From Dokdonella fugitiva (GTDB lineage Bacteria > Pseudomonadota > Gammaproteobacteria > Xanthomonadales > Rhodanobacteraceae), in contig NZ_JACGXL010000002.1 of NCBI RefSeq assembly GCF_014138265.1, positions 434,001 to 498,000 on the forward strand: a DNA stretch of 64,000 nucleotides, in the 5' to 3' direction. The notes beneath the pieces were generated by a model that was given only the letters and a program-made list of their open reading frames with translations, searched no databases and had not been told where the DNA came from. Below, piece after piece: positions 45,678 through 53,726 of this stretch. Position 1 is the first letter of the stretch. Every line of letters begins with the position of its first letter. Made by a program: the position numbers and the translations under genes.

Positions 45678-48017
45678 TCAGTTCACCGTGAGCGTGACCG
45701 GCACCGGCACGCGCCGGTTCGTGAGGTCGTTGTTGGCGATGCAGACGTTCGCATGGTACGTGCCCGGAGCGAGCGTCGACGCGTCGAAGCCGACCGTGAC
45801 CGGCGTCGTCGCGCCCGCGGCGGTCGAGCCGCGCGTGGTCGAGTAGGCGAGCCACGGCACGTCGTTCGGGTACGCGCACACGCCGGCGAGCCGTGCGACC
45901 GCGAACGCCGCGAGCTGCGTCCGCGTCGGGTCGGCGCCGCTCGCGCCGACCAGCATCAACGCGCCGGTCGACGGCTCGATCGTGTACATCTGCGCTTCGC
46001 CGACGCTGTTGTTGAACGCGGCGTAGTAGAGCTGACCGGTGTAGTCGTCGAAGTCGAGGCCCTGGGCGAAGTTGGCGTCGAAGCCGAGCGAGGAAACCAC
46101 CGCCGCTTCCCCGTTCGCCTTGTCGATCGCGACGAAGTCGTCCGCGACGATGTCCACGCCGTACATGTGGCCGTCCGCGTCGACCGCGATGTCGACGACG
46201 AGCGTGCCGTTGGCCGGATCCCCGATGCCGCCGATGCGCCCGACCAGGGTCGCCGCCGCGGTGAGCGGATCGATCGTGTAGAGGAACGAATCGATGCCGA
46301 AGCGCCCCTGCGCGTAGGCGGATGCGTACAAGGTGCCGGTCGACGCGTCCCAGGCGAGGCCGCTCCAGTTGATCCCGGCGCCGTTCTGCAGCACTGCGGT
46401 GCCGACGACGGTGCTGGTGCCGTCACGCGTGTTGAGCGTGAGCAGATGCCAGCTGTAGTAGTCGATCGCGTACAGCTGCGTGAAATCTTCGTCGACGAAC
46501 TCTCCCGCGGTGAGGATGAGGTCGCCGACGCTCGCGACCGGCGTGATCGTTTCCGGGTGCGTCGCGTCGAGGCCGACCAGCGAGGACGTGTCCAGGTCGA
46601 TCGCGAACGCCGACACGCCTTCGGCTTGCGGCGCCTGCGCGGGTGGGGTCTTCGGCGGATGCGCCTTGCGCGGCGGCGCCGGCATCGCGGTGGTCGCCGC
46701 GGGATCGCCGAGCGGAACGGTGTAGCGCGAGGTCGCGGGAAGGTGCGAGGCGGTACCGAACGAACCGATGTTCCAGGTCAGCGGCCGGTTGCCGATGTTG
46801 CCGATGTCGAGCGTCGCGCTGGTCGAGCCGCCCGCGGCGGCCGCGACGTCGAACTGCGCCGGCGTGACGGTGATCTTCGGTACGCCGACGTCGAGCGTGA
46901 CCTGCGCGCTCGCGCTGTAGGCGACCGGCGTCGTCGGCGAGAACAGGATCGCCTTGCCCGCGGAGACCGAGGCGCTCTTGTACGAGTACTGCAGCGCGGC
47001 GTCGACGCCGGCCGGCGCGTTGAGGCCGATCGTCGCGCTGATGCCGTCGTTGCGCAGCGGATCGCCGACATCGGTGTCGGCGTACTGGAACAGGATCGCG
47101 TTGCTACCTTCGTAGATCACCGTCTCGAACGTCGCGCTGTCCTGCTGGATGCCGCCGATCATGATCGGCAGGTTGAACCACTCGACCACGAAGCGCCGGT
47201 TCGGCGCGCTGCCGAGCGTGGCGACGTAGATGTCGCCGTCGCCGGGCTGCTGGTAGTAGATGTCGGTCCAGTACGGCAGGATCGCCGCGCCGACGTCGGT
47301 CGTGGGCAGAGGCACGTTCTGCGGCGTGAACCAGCCGGCCTCGAGATCGAACAGGATGCCGCCGTTGTAGGCGACGCGCAGGCGGTCGGCGGTGAGGCCG
47401 TAGTAGGTGAACGGGAAGCCGACGTCGACTTCCGCCGTGCTGTCGTCGTCCTCGAGGCCGAGCGGCGTGCCGACGCCGGTGATGTCGACGAAATCGTAGA
47501 CCGGCTCGCCGTTGCCGGCGCCGTCGAAGCCGTCGTCGAAGACGCGTTCGCCGGCGAGCACGTTCGCGGCGAGGGCGTAGCCCGGGTGCACGTCGTACGC
47601 GGTCCAGTGCGTGTCCGGCGCCTGCGACTCGCGGGCGGTGACGATGCGGTTGTATTGCCGGCTCGCGCCCGGCGGCAGGTTGATGGGCGCCGCGCTGAGC
47701 AGCACGCCGGAGACGTCGTCTGCGAGCGTGTGCCAGGCGAGCGTCGTCGACGAATGGTTGGTCACGACATAGCAGAAGTTGACCTGATCGAGCCGGGTCA
47801 CGTCGAGCTGCGTGTCGCCGCCGCAGGCACCGTCGGCGAGGTCGGTGCCGAGCGTGACCGAAAGGTCGATGCCGGCGCCATGCGGTGCGGCGGCGGCCAT
47901 CGTCGCCGCGCCGGCCATGGCGAAGGCGGTGCACAACGCGACGGCGGTGCGCAGGCGAAGCCGCGCGTGAACGGATTGCCGCGGCTCGGTCGTCCGTCGG
48001 TGCTTGCGAAATGGCAT
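45678..48017 (-). CDS. Large secreted beta-rich protein with internal VFDDGFDG motif
   Basis: A 779-residue protein. The signal peptide ends near AAAAP (residue 45), after a long basic n-region. Residues 50-155 resemble a DUF11-like/CARDB beta domain (DLSVTLGTDLADG). ERVFDDGFDG lies at 157-166, followed by an adhesin-like beta domain (VGFPFTYYGLTADRLRVAYNGGI, VEWFNLPIMIGG), an ASH/NEW3-like segment (ITVTPAQFDVAAAAGGSTSATLDIGNIG), a Pro/Lys linker and then a six-bladed-propeller-like half (LYAIDYYSWHLLTLNTRDG, GLAWDASTGTLYA, LDFDDYTGQLYYAAF). The start at 48017 has GAGGGGA upstream; 48047 is possible. No enzyme motif seen. Probably extracellular or surface-bound. Confidence 0.75.
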   Translation of the reverse strand: MPFRKHRRTTEPRQSVHARLRLRTAVALCTAFAMAGAATMAAAAPHGAGIDLSVTLGTDLADGACGGDTQLDVTRLDQVNFCYVVTNHSSTTLAWHTLADDVSGVLLSAAPINLPPGASRQYNRIVTARESQAPDTHWTAYDVHPGYALAANVLAGERVFDDGFDGAGNGEPVYDFVDITGVGTPLGLEDDDSTAEVDVGFPFTYYGLTADRLRVAYNGGILFDLEAGWFTPQNVPLPTTDVGAAILPYWTDIYYQQPGDGDIYVATLGSAPNRRFVVEWFNLPIMIGGIQQDSATFETVIYEGSNAILFQYADTDVGDPLRNDGISATIGLNAPAGVDAALQYSYKSASVSAGKAILFSPTTPVAYSASAQVTLDVGVPKITVTPAQFDVAAAAGGSTSATLDIGNIGNRPLTWNIGSFGTASHLPATSRYTVPLGDPAATTAMPAPPRKAHPPKTPPAQAPQAEGVSAFAIDLDTSSLVGLDATHPETITPVASVGDLILTAGEFVDEDFTQLYAIDYYSWHLLTLNTRDGTSTVVGTAVLQNGAGINWSGLAWDASTGTLYASAYAQGRFGIDSFLYTIDPLTAAATLVGRIGGIGDPANGTLVVDIAVDADGHMYGVDIVADDFVAIDKANGEAAVVSSLGFDANFAQGLDFDDYTGQLYYAAFNNSVGEAQMYTIEPSTGALMLVGASGADPTRTQLAAFAVARLAGVCAYPNDVPWLAYSTTRGSTAAGATTPVTVGFDASTLAPGTYHANVCIANNDLTNRRVPVPVTLTVN

Positions 48018-48155
48018 TGGGGGTCCCCTCTGTTCGGTCGTGTCCACGCGGCGGCGCGCAGCACGAGCCGGCGCCGTCGGCGAGCATGGGCGCCGGCGAC
48101 ATTGCGGGCATTAGTCGAGCATGAGTGATCCGTTGCGCGGCGATGAATCGCGCGC

Positions 48156-50540
48156 TCAGGCGGGCCCGGCCGGCGCCGATCCGGCCGCGGCGGCCTCGGC
48201 CGCGATCCCGGCCGACCAGCGCTCCCCCGCAAGGCCGTGCGCACGAGCGAACCAGCTGCGCGCGAGTGCCGGGTCGCCCACCTGCGCGGCGACGCGCGCG
48301 AGCAGCAGGGCGCTCGCGAAATCGTGTTCGGCATACGGGCCGAGCACGCTCGCGGTGCGACGTGCTCCGTCCGCATCGCCGTGCGAAAGCAGGAACTGCG
48401 CGTAGGGTACGGCCGCGTCGCGCAGGATGACCGGGGTCGCGAATGCCTGCGCGAGCTCGAACGCCTGCGTGAACGCCGCCGCGGCGGCCGCGTCGTCGCC
48501 GCGTCGCGCCTGCCAGCGTGCCCGTGCGACGAGCGCATGCACGCGCGAGGGTGCGAGCGCGTTCGCCGGTTGCCACAGCGCGGCATCGGCGCCGAGCGCG
48601 TCGGCGGCCGCATCGTCCGCCTGCAGGTGCAGCTGCAGCAACACGGCCGCGGTCTCGAGGCGCAGGTCCGCTGCGCCGTCATGGCCGAGTCCGTTCCTGA
48701 CCGCTTCGGCGCGCCGCAAGCCGGCGGCGATGTCGCCGATCGCGAGCAGCACCTGTGCCTCGTCGAGGCGCACGTCGACGACGGCATCATCGACGGCGCC
48801 CGCGCCCGCCTCGGCGTCGAGTCCGGCGAGCACCTCGCGCGCGGCGCCGAACGCGCCGCTCTCGGCGAGCATGCCGGCGTAGGCGACCATGCCGAAGCGG
48901 TGCAGCGCGGGGTAGTCGAGGCCGCGCAGGCGCGGCAGCAGCTCGCGCATGCGCTCCAGTGCCACCGCGTGGTGCAGGAGGAACTCGTGCGCCTGGGCGA
49001 TGTTGAGGCGCGATCCGAGCTCGGTCTCGTTCGCGCCGAAGGCGGCGGCCATCGAGGCCGCCTGCTCGTACGACAACAATGCATCGGCCATCCGACCGCG
49101 CCGTGTCGCGATGTAGCCGAGGCCGTCGGTGATGCGTGCGAGGACGAGGCGGTCGCCGGTCGACTCGAGCTCGACGCGCGCGTGCAGGTAGCTCTGCTCG
49201 GCATCGTCGAGATCGTTGCGCACGACCTGCGCGATACCGAGCCCGCGCCACGCGAGCCCGGCCGCGCGCCGGTCGCCGCTGGATCCGAGCAACTCGAGGC
49301 TGCGTCGGAAGTGCGCTTCGGCGATCGCGGGACGCCCGCGCGCGAGTTCGCAATCGCCGAGCGCGCTCCAGGCCGGGCCGAGCCAGCGCGTCGCCGGCGC
49401 CGCGTTCGCCTGCTCGATGAACGCTTGCAGCGCGGCCGCGGCGTCGTCGGCGCGTCCGAGCTGGATCAGCGCTTCGCTGCGCAGCAGGATCAGCGCGGGT
49501 GCCGCGGCCGCGTCGGCCGGCGCGGCGTCGTAGAGCGCGAGCGCGCGGCCGTTCTGGCCTTCGAGGATCGCCGCGCGCATGCGCGCGCGCAGGGCGACGA
49601 CGTCGGGCGGCAGTGGCTCCGCCTCTTCGTGGCCCTCGCCGTCGGCGAGCAGCTGGCGCACGTCGCGCGCGAGCGCGCCGCCCGCGCTGACCGCATCGGT
49701 GGAACGGCTGCCGACCATCTGCGTGTTGCCGTCGGCGCCGAACAGCGTCGCGCCGAGCGACCAACCGTCGCCGCTGCGCACCGCTTCCGAGGTGATCACG
49801 ATCGTCGCGCCGGTCTCGGCACGCAGGCGCGCGAGGTCGTCCGGGCCCGACTGCGCGATCGCGGCCAGCGCCGTCTCGTCGGGTACCACCGCATGCCCGG
49901 GCAGGTCGCGCAGCGCCTGCGCGAGCAGCGACATCACGCCGAGGCGCATCCAGCCGTCGTCGCCCGTGTTGCCTTGCACGCGCGTCGGCACGACGAGCAC
50001 GAGGCCGGCGACGGGCTTCGTCGTGCTCGCCACTGCAGCGGGCGGCGCCGGAGCCTTCGAGGAAAGACCATCGCGCTGCGCGAACAGCGCGACGAGCACG
50101 CCGAGCGCGAGCACAAGCGCCGCAGCGGCGGCGATCGGGCGCCGGCTCATGCGCGCGGCCGGCGGCGGCGCCGCTCCTCGTGCGTCGTCCTCGCGTGCGG
50201 TGTCGGAAACGGGAACCGACGGCGCGTCGAGCATGCGCGTGTCAGCCACCCACTGGTAGCCGAAGCGCGTCACGGTGCGGATGTGGTGCTGCGCATTGCC
50301 GTCGTCACCGAAGGTACGGCGCGCCTTGAGCACGGCTTGCGCGAGCAGCGCGTCACCCGCCTCGGTGCGGCCCCAGACCGCGGAGATGAGTTCGTCGCGC
50401 CCGACCGCGCGGTCGCGATGCTCGATCAGGTAGACGATCAGGTCGAACACGCGCAGGCCGACGACGACGTCGGCGCCGTCGCGGACCAGGCGACGCGACT
50501 CGGGTAGCAGTTCGTAGTGGTCGAAGCGGAACGATGGCAT
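48156..50540 (-). CDS. CadC-like membrane transcription regulator with TPR periplasmic half
   Basis: A 794-residue one-component regulator. N-terminal OmpR/PhoB-type winged helix (FRFDHYELLPESRRLVRDG, VFDLIVYLIEHRDRAVGRDELISAVWG, IRTVTRFGYQWVAD), one membrane helix at about 136-152 (PIAAAAALVLALGVLVALFA), then a periplasmic domain with TPR-like repeats to the end (AWSALGDCELARGRP, AWRGLGIAQVVRNDLDDAEQ). It binds DNA at the membrane in response to an outside signal. It faces the gene for the large secreted protein as the next gene on the same strand, with 138 bp between, and may control that gene (inference). Confidence 0.88.
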   Translation of the reverse strand: MPSFRFDHYELLPESRRLVRDGADVVVGLRVFDLIVYLIEHRDRAVGRDELISAVWGRTEAGDALLAQAVLKARRTFGDDGNAQHHIRTVTRFGYQWVADTRMLDAPSVPVSDTAREDDARGAAPPPAARMSRRPIAAAAALVLALGVLVALFAQRDGLSSKAPAPPAAVASTTKPVAGLVLVVPTRVQGNTGDDGWMRLGVMSLLAQALRDLPGHAVVPDETALAAIAQSGPDDLARLRAETGATIVITSEAVRSGDGWSLGATLFGADGNTQMVGSRSTDAVSAGGALARDVRQLLADGEGHEEAEPLPPDVVALRARMRAAILEGQNGRALALYDAAPADAAAAPALILLRSEALIQLGRADDAAAALQAFIEQANAAPATRWLGPAWSALGDCELARGRPAIAEAHFRRSLELLGSSGDRRAAGLAWRGLGIAQVVRNDLDDAEQSYLHARVELESTGDRLVLARITDGLGYIATRRGRMADALLSYEQAASMAAAFGANETELGSRLNIAQAHEFLLHHAVALERMRELLPRLRGLDYPALHRFGMVAYAGMLAESGAFGAAREVLAGLDAEAGAGAVDDAVVDVRLDEAQVLLAIGDIAAGLRRAEAVRNGLGHDGAADLRLETAAVLLQLHLQADDAAADALGADAALWQPANALAPSRVHALVARARWQARRGDDAAAAAAFTQAFELAQAFATPVILRDAAVPYAQFLLSHGDADGARRTASVLGPYAEHDFASALLLARVAAQVGDPALARSWFARAHGLAGERWSAGIAAEAAAAGSAPAGPA

Positions 50541-50696
50541 GTCGGCTCGCGCGCGCGGCGGCGTCGACGCCGTGGCGCGGCGGACCTCCGCATGCGCGCG
50601 GGCGGCGATCGTCGCCTAGGATGCCAGAAGCGCACGCGCCGGGGTCACCGCGGGCTCGTCGCCGCGCCCGCGCACGGTTACACTCGCGGGCCTTTC

Positions 50697-50772
50697 GGGC
50701 CTGTAGCACAGCGGTTAGTGCAGGGGACTCATAATCCCTTGGTCCTCGGTTCGAATCCGAGCGGGCCCACCA
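50697..50772 (+). tRNA. tRNA with CAU anticodon (elongator Met, or Ile2 read through lysidine)
   Basis: A 76-nt cloverleaf with encoded CCA. Acceptor GGGCCTG pairs with CGGGCCC, D-arm GCAC..GTGC, anticodon stem GGGA/TCCC around loop CTCATAA, T-arm CTCGG-TTCGAAT-CCGAG. The anticodon CAT fits elongator Met or the minor Ile2 tRNA; the CTTGGTC variable region is like E. coli Ile2, so the identity is left open. TTACACT at 50678-50684 may be the -10. Confidence 0.92.
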
Positions 50773-50907
50773 TCCATCGATCGGGGGGACACGGACCACG
50801 CCTACAGGGTCCGGCGCCCGCCCGCACCTTGCATGGCCGGAACGAATCGCGCCAGGCGACCGGGCCCGGACGCCCGATGCGGCGCTTCGTCGCATCCCGT
50901 GGCCGAG

Positions 50908-50921
50908 TTGACGTGCATCAA
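50908..50921 (+). promoter_or_regulatory. FNR/ANR-type site before ompW
   Basis: TTGACGTGCATCAA differs at one position from the FNR/ANR consensus TTGAT-N4-ATCAA. Its centre lies about 75 bp before the ompW ATG, which would place a class II start near 50956 with a leader of about 34 nt. ompW is a known FNR-controlled gene in enteric bacteria. Confidence 0.7.
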
Positions 50922-50989
50922 GTGCGCGACGGCGCGCACTCCGAAGATTCCGTTCGACGAACGTCTTCCCACTCGAACGGAGCATCAAC

Positions 50990-51601
50990 ATGTTGCGCAA
51001 GTTGACACTGGCGATCGTGGTCGCGATCGGTGCCGCTACCGCCGCGCACGCGGAACAGGGCGACTGGCAGGTCAAGATCGGCGCCCACGCGGTCGATCCG
51101 AAGTCAAACAACGGCCACCTCGCGGGCGGCACGCTCGCGGCCGGCGTGGATTCGGCATGGAGCCCGACCGTGACGCTCGAATACTCGGTGACGAAGAACC
51201 TCGGCATCGAGGTGCTCGCCGCGCTGCCGTTCGAGCACGACGTCAAGCTCAACGGCGCCAAGGCGGCGACGGTCAAGCAATTGCCGCCGACGGTATCGCT
51301 GCAATGGCACTTCGTGCCCGACGCGAAGGTGAGCCCGTTCATCGGCGTCGGCGTCAACTACACGCGCTTCTTCTCGATCGACGAAACCGGGCCGCTCGCC
51401 GGAGCGAAGCTCGACCTCGGCGATTCGTGGGGCCTCGCGGCGCACGCGGGCGTCGACGTCGCACTCGCGCCACGCTGGTCGCTCACCGTCGACGCGCGCT
51501 GGATCGATATCGACACCGACGCCAAGGTCGGCGGGGTGAAGGTCGGTTCGGTCGCGATCGATCCGTTCGTGTACGGCGTCGCGCTCGGCTACCGGTTCTG
51601 A
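50990..51601 (+). CDS. ompW: Outer-membrane protein OmpW
   Basis: A 203-residue eight-stranded beta-barrel protein. Signal peptide MLRKLTLAIVVAIGAATAAHA; mature barrel with WQVKIGAHAVDPKSN, SPTVTLEYSVTKNLGIEVLAALPFEHD, PSPF-like VSPFIGVGVNYTRFF and a terminal aromatic GVALGYRF, the outer-membrane insertion signal. OmpW forms a small hydrophobic channel. It sits behind an FNR-type site and is followed 1 bp later by a ferredoxin-NADP reductase, so both are probably induced when oxygen falls. Confidence 0.94.
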   Translation: MLRKLTLAIVVAIGAATAAHAEQGDWQVKIGAHAVDPKSNNGHLAGGTLAAGVDSAWSPTVTLEYSVTKNLGIEVLAALPFEHDVKLNGAKAATVKQLPPTVSLQWHFVPDAKVSPFIGVGVNYTRFFSIDETGPLAGAKLDLGDSWGLAAHAGVDVALAPRWSLTVDARWIDIDTDAKVGGVKVGSVAIDPFVYGVALGYRF

Positions 51602-51602
51602 A

Positions 51603-52670
51603 ATGGACGGGGGCCACGACGCGGGTCGACCGATCGTCACCGACGCGGTCATCGTCGGTGCCGGTCCGGTCGGCCTGTTCCAGGTGTTCGAGCTCGGCCT
51701 GCTCGGCCTGCGCGCGCACGTGATCGACGCGATGCCGCAGGCCGGCGGGCAATGCGTGGAGCTTTATCCGGACAAGCCGATCTACGACATCCCGGCGCTG
51801 CCGCGCTGCGACGCGCGCGAACTCGTCGAGCGCCTGCTCGAGCAGGCGCGCCCGTTCGCGCCCGAGTTCCATTTCGGTCACGTCGCCAGCGGGCTCGAGC
51901 GGAGCGCGGACGGCCTCTGGCGGGTCACCACGCATCGCGGCCTCGTGTTCGACGCCGCCGTCGTCATCCTCGCCGCCGGCCTCGGTGCCTTCATGCCGCG
52001 CAAGCTCGACCTCGACGAAGCACGCCGTCTCGAAGGCGTCGCGGTGCATTACAAGGTCGCCGACGCGCACGCGCTCGCCGGGCGCGAGATCGTCGTCGCC
52101 GGCGGCGGCGACTCGGCGCTCGACTGGGCGGCCGAACTCGCCGGGCTCGGTGCGTCGGTCGTGCTCGTCCATCGCAGCGCCAGGTTCCGCGCCGCGCCGG
52201 CGAGCGTCGCGCGCATGCACGCGCTCTGCGACCAGGCGCGCATGCAGTTCCTCGAAGGCGACATCGTCGGCCTCGACGCCGACGGCGAGGCGTTGCGCGC
52301 GGTGCGCGTGCGCGCGCGCAGCGGCATCGTCCAGCGCGTCGGTGCGGAACAGCTGCTCGTGTTCTGGGGCTTGCACCCGGCGTTGGGGCCGATCGCGGAT
52401 TGGGGACTGGATCTCGAGAAGAACCAGATCGCCGTCGACACGGCGACCTTCGGCACCGGCGTGCCCGGCGTGTACGCGGTCGGCGACGTCAACACGTATC
52501 CCGGGAAGAAGAAGCTCATCCTCAGCGGCTTTCACGAGGCTGCGCTCGCCGCGTTCGCGGCGAAGGAATACCTCAGCCCCGGGCAGAAGGTCCCGCTGCA
52601 GTACACGACCACGAGTCCGGCGATGCATCGACGGCTCGGCGTCTCCCCGGATCTCTCCGATCTCGCCTGA
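51603..52670 (+). CDS. Ferredoxin-NADP reductase, thioredoxin-reductase-like type
   Basis: A 355-residue flavoprotein: FAD loop VIVGAGPVGLFQVFELGLLG, VIDAMPQAGGQCVELYPDKPIYDIPA, NADPH loop VVAGGGDSALDWAAELA, and FAD-closing GVYAVGDVNTYPGKKKLILSGFHEAALAA. The CxxC disulfide of thioredoxin reductase is absent, matching the YumC-type ferredoxin/flavodoxin-NADP reductases. It begins 1 bp after ompW and shares its promoter. The 160 bp after it hold no gene that I can see. Confidence 0.92.
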   Translation: MDGGHDAGRPIVTDAVIVGAGPVGLFQVFELGLLGLRAHVIDAMPQAGGQCVELYPDKPIYDIPALPRCDARELVERLLEQARPFAPEFHFGHVASGLERSADGLWRVTTHRGLVFDAAVVILAAGLGAFMPRKLDLDEARRLEGVAVHYKVADAHALAGREIVVAGGGDSALDWAAELAGLGASVVLVHRSARFRAAPASVARMHALCDQARMQFLEGDIVGLDADGEALRAVRVRARSGIVQRVGAEQLLVFWGLHPALGPIADWGLDLEKNQIAVDTATFGTGVPGVYAVGDVNTYPGKKKLILSGFHEAALAAFAAKEYLSPGQKVPLQYTTTSPAMHRRLGVSPDLSDLA

Positions 52671-52830
52671 AGCTTGCTCGAGCGCTCCGACGGCGGTCGA
52701 GCCGCTTCGTGCTACGCATGTGCCGCATCGACATGGCGAACTCTCGCGCGCGAGTTCGATGCCTTTCACGCCGCTGCCGAGCATGACGTCGGTGAACCAG
52801 CAGCGCGTCCGCGCGCAGCGCGGCGAACGC

Positions 52831-53559
52831 TCAGCGCGCGGGCGCGATGCAGTCGAACGACAGCCACGCGTGCGCGGGCAGGTACGGTGCGAGCCACGGC
52901 CCGATCGCCACGAGCATGCCGCAGGCGAGCAGGACGAGACCGGCGGCTCGACGCACGTGCGTGCGCGCCATCGCGCGCGCGACGCGCGGGAATCCCCACG
53001 CGGTCGCGAGCATCGCCGGCGCGGTACCGAGGCCGAATGCGAGCATGGTCGCCGACGCGTCGAGCGCCGAACCGGCGAGCGCGGCGACGAGCAGCATCGA
53101 ATAGGCGAGGCCGCACGGCATCCAGCCCCAGATCGTGCCGAACGCGAACGCGCGCGACGGGTCCGTCACGGGCAGAAGGCGCACCCCGAGGCGCGAAAGA
53201 CGTGGCCATAAGCGCAGGCCGAGCGCGAGCCCGGGTGCGCGCCGGCGCCACAGCAGCGACAGCGCGGTCGCGGCGATCGCCGCCGCGGTGGCGAGGCGCA
53301 ACGCCACGCGCACGCGGTCGGCGTCGAGCCAGTGCAACAGGCCGTCCCCGATGGCACCGGCGACGAAGCCGGCGAGCGCGTACGAGGCGATTCGCCCCGC
53401 CTGGTAGGCGACGAGCAGGTCGCGTCGCGCGCGACCGTCCGCGCCGCGTGCACTGACCATGCCGAGCGCGCCGGCGATGCCGCCGCACATCGCGACGCAG
53501 TGCGCGCTCGCGACGAGGCCGGCGAACGCCGCGGCACCGATCGTGATCGATGCGCTCAT
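52831..53559 (-). CDS. Sulfite exporter TauE/SafE-like membrane protein
   Basis: A 242-residue polytopic protein with about six helices. AHCVAMCGGIAGAL and WGWMPCGLAYSML are the paired Cys motifs of the cco-linked SafE-like group, which resembles transporters of copper or thiol compounds. It closes the cbb3 maturation operon, overlapping ccoS by 4 bp (ATGA). A role in copper supply to the oxidase is inferred from its position. Confidence 0.85.
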   Translation of the reverse strand: MSASITIGAAAFAGLVASAHCVAMCGGIAGALGMVSARGADGRARRDLLVAYQAGRIASYALAGFVAGAIGDGLLHWLDADRVRVALRLATAAAIAATALSLLWRRRAPGLALGLRLWPRLSRLGVRLLPVTDPSRAFAFGTIWGWMPCGLAYSMLLVAALAGSALDASATMLAFGLGTAPAMLATAWGFPRVARAMARTHVRRAAGLVLLACGMLVAIGPWLAPYLPAHAWLSFDCIAPAR

Positions 53560-53726
53560 CGGCGCGCGGGCTCGTCGGTGCGCGTGGCGTCGTCGTCGAC
53601 GAGCGGCGCGAGCGCGGGCGTGTCGAGGTCGTCGTACTGCGCATCGTCGACGGCCCAGAAGAATGCGGCGACGCCGACGCCGAGCAGGACGAGGCTGACC
53701 GGGATCAGGGCGAGGATGATGTTCAT
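53556..53726 (-). CDS. ccoS: cbb3-oxidase assembly protein CcoS
   Basis: A 56-residue single-helix protein (MNIILALIPVSLVLLGVGVA, then FFWAVDDAQYDDLDTPA), the usual CcoS pattern. It is needed for cofactor insertion into cbb3 oxidase. ATGA overlaps on both sides. Confidence 0.93.
   Translation of the reverse strand: MNIILALIPVSLVLLGVGVAAFFWAVDDAQYDDLDTPALAPLVDDDATRTDEPARR

Noticed and set aside
41876-45691. Very long plus-strand frame of 1271 codons across rpoD and the protease.
   Set aside because: It is a +1 shadow of two well-defined genes and crosses a strong terminator; Arg/Gly-rich with no homology.
50353-51357. Long minus-strand open frame across the tRNA and ompW.
   Set aside because: Part of it is the antisense of the tRNA (giving the familiar spurious DSNRGPRDYESPAL-type peptide) and the rest is antisense to ompW.
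52671-52830. Possible small gene between the ferredoxin reductase and the SafE-like gene.
   Set aside because: Short frames only, without ribosome site or recognisable protein; a small inverted repeat around CTCGCGCGCGAG may be a hairpin but lacks a T-run.
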